Positions 46,701 through 55,876 of a stretch of 64,000 bases of DNA are shown here, in pieces. Both the position numbers and the translations under genes were made by a program. The DNA comes from Ligula intestinalis (lineage: Eukaryota; Platyhelminthes; Cestoda; Diphyllobothriidea; Diphyllobothriidae), in the NCBI GenBank assembly GCA_036362985.1, contig JAYGXS010000003.1, positions 46,091,436 through 46,155,435 of the forward strand, given 5' to 3'. The notes below the pieces were generated by a model, which was not told the DNA's origin, made no database searches, and saw nothing but the letters and a program-made list of their open reading frames with translations. The stretch's first letter is position 1. Each line of letters starts with the position of its first letter.

Positions 46701-49700
46701 CTTAAAACCCAGTTGCCACTTTCTCTTCCTCGTCCGCTTATGGTCATGCTTCTGTCCTACGTGGAATAAACACTTACAAGGAAATCTTCTGGTAGAAAGT
46801 TTCCGACAATGGCCAGAAAAATAGAATCAGAACAGTCTGCCGAGACCCCATAATCTCACGCATACCACTTAATAATTTGGCGCGGGAAAATACCACAATC
46901 TGACTGCGAGTGGAACTGGGCGGTACTGACGCACAAAAGAATCTTATTCTGCGGTCGTAGGAGATTTAAGATGCAGAGATTGTGGAATTGTAGACTTTGC
47001 CTCAAGTGAGCCCCGTCCCCTACCATGTCGAGCATTCTATACGCTAAAGCAGAATGCATACTTTTGTACCCCCTTAGTGGCCTACGTTGGGGCAGTTTGC
47101 CTTTGGTCTGAGGAGTCGAGATAAGTCCTACTGGAAGGGTTCGATCCGAACTCGGTTAGAGTTGGTGAGTGCTCACCCTGGCGTCAGAACGGAAGTTGAT
47201 GTATTGCCGCCATAGGCAGCCAGTAAACAGCTGGCTTGGGAGGTGGGGGAGGAGGAGAAGGAGGCATGCTAGCGGGCACGCACATTCAGACATCTAGACA
47301 TCAGATGAAAGTGCTAAGTTGTATCGCCCGGCGTCGTGCACACGACAGAGGAGTCGGAAAAAATAAACCTAGCAGTCTAATCGGAAGCGGTGGTGTGGGC
47401 GGGGAGGGGGGGGGGGGGGTTTCTCGGGGGGGGGGGGGGATTCGGACGGGCAAGTGGGCGTGGGGAGCGGCACGAACAGACAGCGGACGAGCTCGAAAAC
47501 TGAATGTGTGTTTGTGTGTTCGGTTTTGGGTGTGTAATCCCCGGCCAAAAAAACAAAGTCACTCGCAGGCACCAGTGGTGAGCGAGATAGGTTAATGTGT
47601 GCGTTTGTTTGAATACCCGGTTCTCCTGTTCGTTGCCACCGCTAGACTAGGCGGAGCCAGGCTTAACGGTATAAAACAAAGAGTAAAATTAGATGATCTC
47701 TCAGGGAGATTTTCGGAAAGAATAGATTGAAAAAAGACTTTTCTATATTCAGATTTACAAATAGGTGAGAATGGACTAGAAAATATCTAATCTCATAGCT
47801 TAAACGAAAGTACCCAGAAGAGGGGATGTAAGTATGCCTTTTAGTGGATGATCAACGGCGTTTTAGATTCCATATTCCTTAGAAAAAAGTCTAGCAATCT
47901 GCCAGGCCCTTGAAGGTGCTAAGCGAGCAGAAATCAGTGGATGAAACAAATTATCCTGGTTTCTTTTCGTTGGACAAGGTTTATCGTTCATTGGGGCAGA
48001 ACATGGATGTCCTAGGACTGGAAGGTTTTGTCAGCCACTGGCCATGCTCCAGGGAAAGAGAGTCCCCAACATTAAAATATAGTACCAGGTGGACGCACCT
48101 CCATAAAAGGATGTTGATTAACCATCTAAACACCTTTATTCACGTTCATATTTCCCCGCACGCCTTTATCGATCACTAGTAATACTTGTCGCAATTGCTC
48201 TTCAAGGGGCATGCACTCACGATGGCCAGGTGCCAAACCCGACGGTCGTCTCCGGGCACCGCCCATACGCGTGCATACGGTGCAAAGACAGGCAGAGGAA
48301 ACCACTGACATAAGCAGGCAAACCAGGCCCTCTATCTCAAGATGCACAGGAATGTGCTCTCAGTGAGCTAAACTAGCAGAAAGCAAGCAACAAAGGTAAA
48401 CTGCGGATGGACTAAATCGGCTGAATGCGGGAAAAGCATGCTTACAAATTCGGCGGACTCACCTTAGATCCACGCTCATTGAAGATTATTTCCACATCAA
48501 GGATCGTTCCAAAGGGCTGAATGGTAACAGAAAAAGAGGAATATGTTGGTTCAGGACGAGCTTTACGAACTCCTTTTAATAGAAGTCCATTTTCGAGTAC
48601 TGACTTGTTTTCAGTAGACAGTTAAATCCAATGTGCTTGGTGTTGGTTAAAAAAATAATGCAGACTTTCGGTTTTAGAAAACGGCTCTGGAAGACCGCTC
48701 AGCATCCGCTAAGTTGTATTGTCACAGCAGTACGTTTTAACTCGACTTAACAGGGGGATCAGTTTCAGAAAGCAGCGCGACTCCAACCCTCGTCTTGCTA
48801 GGATAAAATGTTATGTATACGTAGGGTTTGAACGTCTCTCATTGTATGACAGTATATGGAAACGAACTGCTGTATCGAGCGTGAACTCTAGGTTGCGATG
48901 AGATATGCTAAGATCGGTGTGAAGTAAGTGTCGTCTAACTCTTCTGAGAATAAAGAACGTGTTTCCTCTCGATTACGGCTACAATGTCATATAAGAGGAG
49001 GGACGGGTAGGTAATACTAGTTTCAGAATGACAGGTTCTACAAGTAAATGAGCCCATACGGACATCGCAAATTTTTTGGTGGAATTTAGGCAAGCAAAAG
49101 ATGATTTNNNNNNNNNNNNNNNNNNNNNNNNNNNNNNNNNNNNNNNNNNNNNNNNNNNNNNNNNNNNNNNNNNNNNNNNNNNNNNNNNNNNNNNNNNNNN
49201 NNNNNNNNNNNNNNNNNNNNNNNNNNNNNNNNNNNNNNNNNNNNNNNNNNNNNNNNNNNNNNNNNNNNNNNNNNNNNNNNNNNNNNNNNNNNNNNNNNNN
49301 NNNNNNNNNNNNNNNNNNNNNNNNNNNNNNNNNNNNNNNNNNNNNNNNNNNNNNNNNNNNNNNNNNNNNNNNNNNNNNNNNNNNNNNNNNNNNNNNNNNN
49401 NNNNNNNNNNNNNNNNNNNNNNNNNNNNNNNNNNNNNNNNNNNNNNNNNNNNNNNNNNNNNNNNNNNNNNNNNNNNNNNNNNNNNNNNNNNNNNNNNNNN
49501 NNNNNNNCAGTGTTCGCACATTTCTGAGTGAATATACACCCGATAAGCAGTGACAGCAAATGGCAGGTGGCGAGGCGCTGATGAACTGCGGTTCGATGAA
49601 GTGCTTATGACCCATCTGATAGACACCAGTGGTGGACCAACTGCGCCGTCTGTAAGCGCGTTTGTTTGTGTTGTCCGACCAGCTAGTGTTCAGGTTTATG

Positions 49701-52700
49701 CTTGGCTGATGAAGGCTAATAAGCCCAAAACAGTTCTGTATCAAGTTACCCCCAGATGATGTCATACCCCACTTACTGCTATTATGACTTGGCCGGAATC
49801 GGCCTGGCAGGCGGTCACCCGTTGGGGACCTCTGACCACCACACGAACTTTGTTTAGTTCGGAAGTCTATTCGATCGGTGTTCGCACATTCCTGAGTGAA
49901 TATATATATATATATAGAGAACGTTGGGGGCCTACTGAAGAGCCGAACCCCTCGTTGCTGTATCATGCAGTAGCAGAAACATCGGCGAAACACGTGTCTG
50001 GGCTTTTAGCTAGTATCTATGCGGAAGTATGGTATAACATCATTGTCATATATAATTCACACTACTTGTAGTGCTACTCGTTTGTAGAATGGACATTTCC
50101 GTGGTTATTCCGCGGCAGTTGATTGTCTTCGACGAAAATGTTCATCTAACTCTAGGGTCTGACCCTTAAAAGTCATGTCCCATCCACCTACTTCCATGTC
50201 ATGCACCTAATAATTTCCGCGATTATTTCCTTTATATATATATATATTTGGCAGAGCAAAATTACCGACGAAGATAAGGGAGAGTAAAATGACCATTTCT
50301 GGCTAATTAACCGTCATGCAATGACATGATTTCTAGTTTATTTTATAATATGTGCTCAAATATATAGATAATGTGGTTATGAAAAAAATGTTGCAGCCAA
50401 TACATATTTGGATCAGTTAAATGTATTGCCATGTAGAGATATGTTAAGGCAGTCAAAAAATGGTAGACAATAAATGACCGTTTTGATTATAACGTTGGGT
50501 ATAAATTTAGATTATCTTGGTACGCTTTTAAAATTAGCAAAAAAACTCGAAGATCTTGCCCCACAGATAGTGTGTATCATGTACCTGTTGAGAAGTTAAA
50601 AAGAACTGGACGCGTATACGAAGAGGTAAGAAGAAAACGCCTGATGACAGCAAGTGAATTTATCAGGATACTATCAGAACTGTTCGGGTGGCAAAGAAAG
50701 CATCAGTAAGTGGGGGGGGGGCTCTCTGAAGCTGACGAAAATACATCACGCTCAGCTGCTGAGCGAATCACATCCAGTTCGAACAGCAGTGCGCGCAGGA
50801 CCTGTGGAACAAACGGAAGACCACCTCTTAATGGAGCTTTTTCATCGGTGTGTCAACTTTTCACACCTGTTGTATCTTGTCCGACGAAAAAAAGTTTGCG
50901 TTAACAGACCGACAATAGACTTCCTCAAAGTTAATGTGAGGCTCGGAATGGCAAAAGTAGAGTCTTATTGACATTTTTTCCAGAAGCAAAGGTCATATAA
51001 ATCACATATCTTGACATGTTTCAGACGTTTCTTGAAACCCTTTGTTCCTGGTGGTTATAATCTTCGAACCACCTATTAAACAATATATAGTACTATGAAT
51101 GAAGGTAGATGTTGCACCGAGTCAAGGAACAATTAAGTTCCGCTTTGCCAAGGAGCTCGCAAAGCAAACCCTCAAGACCGTCACATAGTGACTAAGTTGA
51201 TATGATGAAGTGGATCCGACCATGCAAAGGCTAATAAGCCAAAAAGGGCCATTCCGGTCTCCCTTTGCTTTGTCGGATCCACTTCATCATATAGTACTAT
51301 GTCACTCTATCCAACGGGTTCAAAAAGACCTCAAAATACGCTTCTTGAACCCAGTGCTTGTGCGTAGAGAACTTAAACATTGGAATGCGCGTCCTTCGAA
51401 GTTGCACGTCTTTGGATCTCTTGCATGAATTATCGTATGATTGGAGGTTGATAAAACGGGGACCAATGGTTTAGAGAACCTCGGAGTGCTAATTCGTGTG
51501 ATAAGACAGGAAACTACCACTAAATTTATTCAAAATGCATTAAGAAACAACCGAAGTATTTGAAATTTCTTACAACGAAAGTTAAGAAGGGTAAACAAAT
51601 GAATTTTTCTAACATCTGGAATTCATTCACCACAAACCACTGTGGGGAACGCACTGAGGAACCCTTCTGGTTTTTTGGTAAAAGTTAAGTTGGTGGCCCG
51701 CGTTAGATACCTCTAGTCTCTAGTCCCGTGGTTACTGTTGTTTCCATTACTTAGAGTTCGGTTTTAGCTTACTTTACTTTTGAATTTACTAGCCAACGTT
51801 AGATAAACATACTTAAATAACTACTTCATACAAAAGTTAACTAACTAAACTCAGCTACACTACACAAAACTAAATAAACTAAAAGCCAAACTAAAATGAA
51901 GTCAACAAGCTAAATAATATAGTAAAAACTAAACTAATATCACCGGGTCCGTAAGACAGAATTCTGGGGCTGCTGGTATTTACCGGGGCGAACAATTTAA
52001 CTTTTGCCTTGTTTCCCCATGAAACAGTGGATGTATCGAAAAATATGTCTTTTCTTTTAACTGAAAGAGGAAGCGAGAGGAAATGTGATCCGTGGGAGGA
52101 TGCTGTAATTACGTAAAGTTGGGATTGTCAGATTCAATGTACTCAAGATTATCATAAACTAAAGTTTCCCTAAACATGCAGGCGACTGTGTACACGCTAC
52201 ACAGAATGTCGTTTGTTATCCCAAAACAGTTGGCATTATGAGTTACGAAATATGAAAACCCGTCGGGTGAAGTCAATCGGTGTTCACTAGACTTTAGCAT
52301 GCCTAATGTTTTAAAGTTAAACTATTTGCAGTTCAGTCTTTTATGCATCGGCCATCGACATTGATGGACTCAGTGGGCTCTTGATAGAGTTCCGTGTGGA
52401 GGTGTAAGTCACTTCAAAGTGACCACCCGCAATATCTGTGTGGAAGACTAGGTGGGATTTACAAGTCAGGGCAGCAGAGGTTGTCTCGCCTTCACTGCAG
52501 GCACCAAAACATGCATCTACCGTGCGGTCGGCCAGTGGCCTGGGCGCAGCGAGTCCGACGCGTTCTTTGGACGTGTGTACTTGAAACAGCAGGACGTCAA
52601 CACGCCGTCCTCAGGGCCCATCTCTTCGCACGCCCCAGCAGCGACCTCAGACGCGCTCACAGGTTCAAATTTTTATCGCCCCGCTCCATCTACCGGCCCA

Positions 52701-53720
52701 CCCGAACTGGCTTGACAGACTACACGTCAGGTTGGGAAAGGTGGTGCGAAAGGAAGTTAAGTGGGTTTCCTAGGCGGTGTGCGCGCCTCGTTAGTACGTG
52801 CCCAACAGGGAGGTTAATCAAGGGAGGTGAGCAAGTAAAGACTTCGGGGCAGAAAAAAATAAGGAAACCGAAAGAGATAGAGGGCGGAATTAAAGGTGAG
52901 AAAGCAATAGGCGTCTGAAAAGGAGCATAGGAAGAACAAGGTGACGAGATGGAATATTTCTGGGCATGGGAGAGAGATAGAAACTGAAAAAAAGGGCTGG
53001 GGGCAGGAAGGCCCAGCATATGAAAACATAAATGTTGAAAGAGAGGAATGATAATAAAAGCAGGCGAATCAGACAAAGACAAACCTTCATAACTGTGCCA
53101 TCTGTAGCTGAGGCAGGATCTTCGGAGGTGCCCTCCATGCCGGGGCCATTTACTCGGGCGGGTGGCAGTGAAGCCGCAACCGCGGCCATAGCAAAATCAG
53201 TAGGCAGTCCCAGTGCCCCGGGTAAGCCCCTGCGCATGGATTCTAGCAAAGCAGGATGACTCGAAGTTAGCATGCTCAACTGGGCCGCCACCGAGTTGTT
53301 CAGATTGGCGACAGCAGCCAATCCGGGGTGATCCTCGGCCAGTGCGGGGACAGTGGCAGGGGTGGTGGTTGCTGTGGTAGTGACTGCAGTCGGTTCGGAC
53401 ACCGTAACAGCTGAGGTAACTACGCTGGTGCTATCTAGACTAGGAGCAGAACTAGTTGTAGTGCTCGTGGCCGTAGTAGTGTTGACCCCACTGGCAGGGT
53501 TGCCGTCAGTCGACTGTCGCACACCAAGAGAGCCCGTCGCCGCAGTCGAGGAGACAGGGACCCCGAGGAAGCCGTAGTTTGGCATCTGTAGACCCGACAT
53601 TCCTCCAAAAGGTATACCTGTTTGGGTCACGTTTAGGCCGGCGTAGGGGGTTGCGCTTGCGGCCGATGCAGGACTACCGATCACGTTGGGTTCGAGAGGG
53701 CTCGGAGATGGGAAGAAGAG
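34798..53720 (-). CDS. RBFOX: RBFOX (Fox-1) family splicing regulator, partial
   Basis: RNA-binding protein that recognises UGCAUG and controls alternative splicing in the nucleus. Exons on the minus strand in 5'-3' order: 53720-53085, [RRM start exon not visible], 48516-48463, 44284-44192, 40687-40624, 38589-38237, 38114-37654, 34954-34798. Phases match at every junction. The RRM reads [18 protein letters not shown] then [20 protein letters not shown] (RNP1 at the junction), then [11 protein letters not shown] and [12 protein letters not shown], the highly specific RBFOX signature. RNP2 (LHVSNIP) should be in the missing exon, probably inside the 49108-49507 gap. Flanks are long, Ser/Thr/Ala/Gly-rich, with a polyQ of about 17 then polyA. 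The C-terminus ([14 protein letters not shown]) matches the RBFOX nuclear-localisation tail. The acceptor at 53720 shows that further 5' exons exist and were not found. Confidence 0.92.
36150..36194 (-). ncRNA. Hammerhead-like motif, fold-back left arm (sense to RBFOX)
   Basis: On the minus strand CTGATGA is at 36188-36182 and GAAA at 36162-36159. Stem II GGAUCCG / UGGAUAU has one mismatch and a CGA loop. GGUC then AGGC follows: UC is the candidate cleavage dinucleotide and AGGC could pair with bases before CTGATGA, though this copy (GUCU) pairs less well. Stem III is minimal. Confidence 0.5.
36664..36708 (+). ncRNA. Hammerhead-like motif, fold-back right arm
   Basis: CTGATGA lies at 36669-36675 and GAAA at 36695-36698. 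Stem II GGAUCCG/CGGAUUU pairs over seven positions with a CAA loop. GUGCCU before the core pairs with AGGC after the candidate UC cleavage site (36701-36702). Stem III is only A-U closed, a minimal form reported for Penelope-type hammerheads. Confidence 0.55.
37325..37480 (-). repeat. Family B repeat, copy 3
   Basis: The reverse complement reads CGTTATTCGGGTTTAGTTCC, then CATAACAAAGACCGAACAGG and GGTGGCACGCGTAGGTGCGG. It lies in the RBFOX last intron. Confidence 0.6.
39779..40230 (+). pseudogene. Penelope-like element relic (endonuclease end and tail)
   Basis: [16 protein letters not shown] (from 39783) matches TAEAVAIRFAKPSLC of the 31199 copy. The shared PLE tail (CTGACGATGAATGACTG, 40138; AGGAATTTTCGCAGCACC, 40193) follows. 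A 23-base poly-C tract (39970-39992) interrupts it. Intronic in RBFOX. Confidence 0.6.
39970..39992 (+). repeat. C23 homopolymer
   Basis: Uninterrupted C run inside the PLE relic. Confidence 0.9.
40324..40405 (+). repeat. Degenerate telomere-like (TTAGGG) tract
   Basis: GAGGGTTATG, GGTTTAGGGTTAAGG, TTTGGG and GTTAGGG recur every 6-12 bases. It is clearly related to TTAGGG but much diverged. Similar strings are at 43722-43742 and 59120-59150. Confidence 0.6.
44473..44478 (-). promoter_or_regulatory. UGCAUG element upstream of the RBFOX 93-nt RRM exon
   Basis: On the minus strand TGCATG lies 189 nt upstream of the exon starting at 44284. In vertebrate RBFOX genes the equivalent 93-nt exon is repressed by RBFOX binding to (U)GCAUG in the preceding intron, giving a dominant-negative isoform. 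One hexamer could occur by chance in an intron of this size. Confidence 0.4.
46018..46092 (+). repeat. Single arm of the GAGTCCCAGG fold-back family
   Basis: GAGTCCCAGGAAGCAGTTCA, AGAAGACGAAGATGCG and AGAGTTTTATTCGCC match the outer part of the arms at 36081 and 58640. The hammerhead part is absent. Lies in an RBFOX intron. Confidence 0.65.
47398..47440 (+). repeat. Poly-G-rich tracts
   Basis: Two G runs (10-12 bases each) are separated by TTTCTC within a G-rich purine region (47236-47440). Low complexity in an RBFOX intron; potential G-quadruplex. Confidence 0.8.
48437..48441 (-). promoter_or_regulatory. GCAUG element just downstream of the RBFOX 54-nt RRM exon
   Basis: The minus strand reads TAAGCATGC, starting 21 nt after the 5' splice site (AAG|GTGAGT) of exon 48516-48463. 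A GCAUG this close downstream is the classic position for RBFOX-enhanced inclusion. A pentamer match alone is weak. Confidence 0.35.
49108..49507. other. Assembly gap of 400 N
   Basis: Unknown bases inside the RBFOX intron between 53085 and 48516. The round length suggests a placeholder size. The missing RRM exon most likely lies here. Confidence 0.95.
49508..50080 (+). repeat. Solitary copy of the hammerhead satellite family with flanking duplicated segment
   Basis: GTGTTCGCACATTTCTGAGTGAATATA occurs at 49511 and again at 49880, about 370 bp apart, so the gap may sit in a tandem repeat. After an (AT)n run at 49902 comes a unit related to the 1-1318 array: the hammerhead followed by TTTTAGCTAGTA and AAGTATGGTATAACAT, matching TTTTAGCAAGTA and AGTATGGTAAGTTACA in the array. 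A GCTGATGAAGGCTAATAAGCC string at 49702 is like the SINE motif at 18475. Confidence 0.65.
49924..50010 (+). ncRNA. Hammerhead ribozyme, best-preserved copy
   Basis: The first core box is CTGAAGA (49935-49941; position 7 is the tolerant site) and GAAA is at 49987-49990. Stem II GCCGA/UCGGC pairs over five positions next to the core, with an inner TGCTG/CAGTA hairpin. CACGTG then TC (49991-49998) is the palindromic stem III plus cleavage site, the same layout as the schistosome hammerhead. Stem I GGGGCCUA pairs with UGGGCUUU through eight positions including G-U pairs. Antisense to RBFOX. Confidence 0.7.
50270..50325 (-). repeat. Decayed SINE-like hammerhead segment
   Basis: The reverse complement reads GACGGTTAATTAGCCAGAAA then TGGTCATTTT, matching the SINE core at 18475-18510. 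CTGATGA is reduced to GCATGA, so only the second half of the motif is kept. Confidence 0.4.
51124..51296 (+). repeat. Deleted copy of the SINE-like fold-back element
   Basis: GGAACAATTAAGTTCCGCTT, TGCCAAGGAGCTCGCAA and GACCGTCACATAGTGAC match 18179-18250. It then jumps to GGCTAATAAGCC and TCCGGTCTCCCTTTGCTTTG, the far part of the right arm. The tRNA-like centre and left arm core are deleted. The remaining ends form a short hairpin (AAGTGGATCCGAC / GTCGGATCCACTT). Lies in an RBFOX intron. Confidence 0.7.
52332..52715 (+). CDS. Possible two-exon coding fragment of unknown function
   Basis: Not recognised. An open stretch after TTTGCAG (52332-52401) reads [21 protein letters not shown] 50-nt GT-AG intron (52402-52451) would join it in frame to [31 protein letters not shown] and a Ser/Pro/Thr-rich end, with a stop at 52713-52715. 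It would lie on the strand opposite to RBFOX, inside its intron. Short introns fit the host style. The donor (GAG|GTGTAAG) is moderate, no start exon was found, and it may be chance or a retroelement relic. Confidence 0.25.
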
Positions 53721-55429
53721 CTGTGAAAAATTGATAGGAACAGACTATCAGTTTCAGGTAAATTCCTAGTGAAATTTCGGGCAAATCATGTACATCAGGC
53801 GATATGATTTCATCTGGCCAACATGGCCAACTAGCGGAGAATTGGTATGAAGTCGGTAGGGGTACAGGATTGTAAAGGTGGGGTCATCTTCCTCCACTAC
53901 CTTCGGTTGTGTCAACTGTTATGTTTATAGTTGCCATTACAATCTGTTGGTGATATCAAGAACCATAGTCATTTTTTTAAGCGACTGACGGTCCCCCCTA
54001 TAATGTTAGCAGTACACCTTTGGATGAATAGCTCCAGGTTGACGAGCCCCCTGCTTTTGACTTGTCTTGAGATGAGATACGTTATAGAGATATTACTGTC
54101 GCATAGGTATGGAAATAACGATTGATAGCCTCTGAGAGATTACGTCCAAGTAAATACTAATGCAGAGTTGTCGGAAGGCATAAGCAAGCAGCTTTACTAT
54201 TTACATTGAGAAAGAAATGGCACCCAATGTAAATGACACAAAAAGAAAGTAGAGATTAGAGTATAAAAGAGGGAGAATCAAATAATTTGAATGTTGTCAT
54301 GAGTTCGAAAATGAGGACCCAGTTGGAAGAAATGTATAAAAAATTTCATAGGCATAACAAGAGTGCACATACACCCAGTTGATGTGAGGAGAGGGTAGGG
54401 ATGAAGATAATTGTGTACTTGGCAAAGAAACCAGGTCTCTCCAACCCCTACATTATTTTGCCCGGTATAATAGGAAACCCGCATATGCACTGTACGATCT
54501 GCTAACAATCTTTAGTGGGAAAACGCTTGATTATCTCTTTCTGGTCCGCAAAACTACGGAAAAGTATGGTATTAGCAATAGTTGTAAGAAGACAGAAAAG
54601 TGCGCTTCAGTTCGTAAAAGCTTATGGCTAAATTTATTTTTTTATCCCATTAAGCGCTCATAAACGGCTTTTTATTGCACCATTTGCGATAAATCGAAGA
54701 AATGGATGAGAACACTATGACCTTGCATCGACTGTAAGAGTTCTACGTAGCTTACTACGACTTACGGGTCCCTTCAGTTAATAGGACGTCATACGTTCGC
54801 GCGCGAAAGAGTGGGAGGTAAAGACTGCAGAGCCATAGAGAAGAGAGAGAAGAGATATATAGAAGTCCCATCAATGGAGGATAAATCTGGGCCCCCAGTA
54901 GACCTAGCAGTTTACAATAAACGCCAGAAAAGCCACGAAAACTAAATTAAAAACATCAACAGAACAGTTCATTAAAGCTTCCCCAGCGTTTAACACTTTT
55001 TTTTTATTAAAAAAGCGCATATAGAAGACGGGAGCGAAAATTTCTGACAACGTAGAAGATGTTGCTTGGGACTGGTAACTGTTTCCTGACTGGAAATGCT
55101 AATCGTGGATCTGACCAAAATATCTTACCCTCAGCTGCTTAACTGTCCCAACTCGAAGCCTCAGAGGTTAAGCTGGTAAATCCGGGTTGTATCGAAGACC
55201 GGCTAGTATAGGTCCGTGAGGTGACGGTAAATAACCCACAAACTGTCATTCAATTACGCTAGATTCGTTATCGGTCCCTGGCTCGTTTGATGAAAATTAA
55301 GCATTGTGTAATTATCTTTGTTGGAAGTACGGTAGGCAAAAAAGCGCTGGCACCCATTTCTCCATTTATATACAATCAACAGAGGTCACTATCAATAAGC
55401 TTTCAAAATCGTGAAAAGCTCCCGCGTAA
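53721..55429. other. RBFOX upstream intron or 5' region, no exon recognised
   Basis: The acceptor TTTTTCACAG at 53721-53730 (minus strand) shows that this is intronic. No upstream coding exon could be identified. Confidence 0.4.
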
Positions 55430-55431
55430 TA

Positions 55432-55874
55432 CAGTAGTCGCCGGCTGTTAAGCCCACCTCGGGCCCAGACCAAATTTGGCTTAATAATCGGCGGGCGCAA
55501 TAACCTGAGAGTCCTAGTTCTTGATTAGCAAACGCAGGATAGGCACTATATATTACCTACGTACTATATTATGTGTGGAGCTTGGTTATGCACAAGAAAA
55601 GACCCCTAATACCTGCTGCTGTCTGAACAGCGTGTCACGAAATTTAACTTGAAAAATGAAAGCAAATCACATCCGGCATCTTGTTTTGCATAAGACTGGC
55701 CAAAATTATGTAACCGGTTGCGCACGCAGAGAGATGAGAATCTCACTCTATCCTGTTGGCAAACTGGGCTTTGTAACCGGCGGATTTTGCTATGTAAAAT
55801 TCCGTCCCAAGCTGATGTGGGCTTAATGCGCGGCTGGGCCTATTAACCGTGGGCTTAATAACCGGCGACTACTG
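55432..55874. mobile_element. Tc1/mariner-superfamily (pogo/Tigger-like) MITE
   Basis: A 443-bp element starts CAGTAGTCGCCGGCTGTTAA and ends with the inverted GGCTTAATAACCGGCGACTACTG; the terminal inverted repeats are about 27 bp with few mismatches. It is flanked by TA on both sides (55430-55431 and 55875-55876), the target duplication of this superfamily. Internal GGCTTAAT and TAACCGG strings repeat. No transposase ORF, so non-autonomous. Confidence 0.85.
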
Positions 55875-55876
55875 TA

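Noticed and set aside
47236..47595. Gly-rich 119-residue ORF
   Set aside because: It comes from poly-G tracts and purine-rich DNA inside an intron.
49578..49610. CTGATGAACTGCGGTTCGATGAAG as a hammerhead
   Set aside because: CTGATGA is present, but the second box is GATGAA, not GAAA, and there is no stem III or cleavage site.
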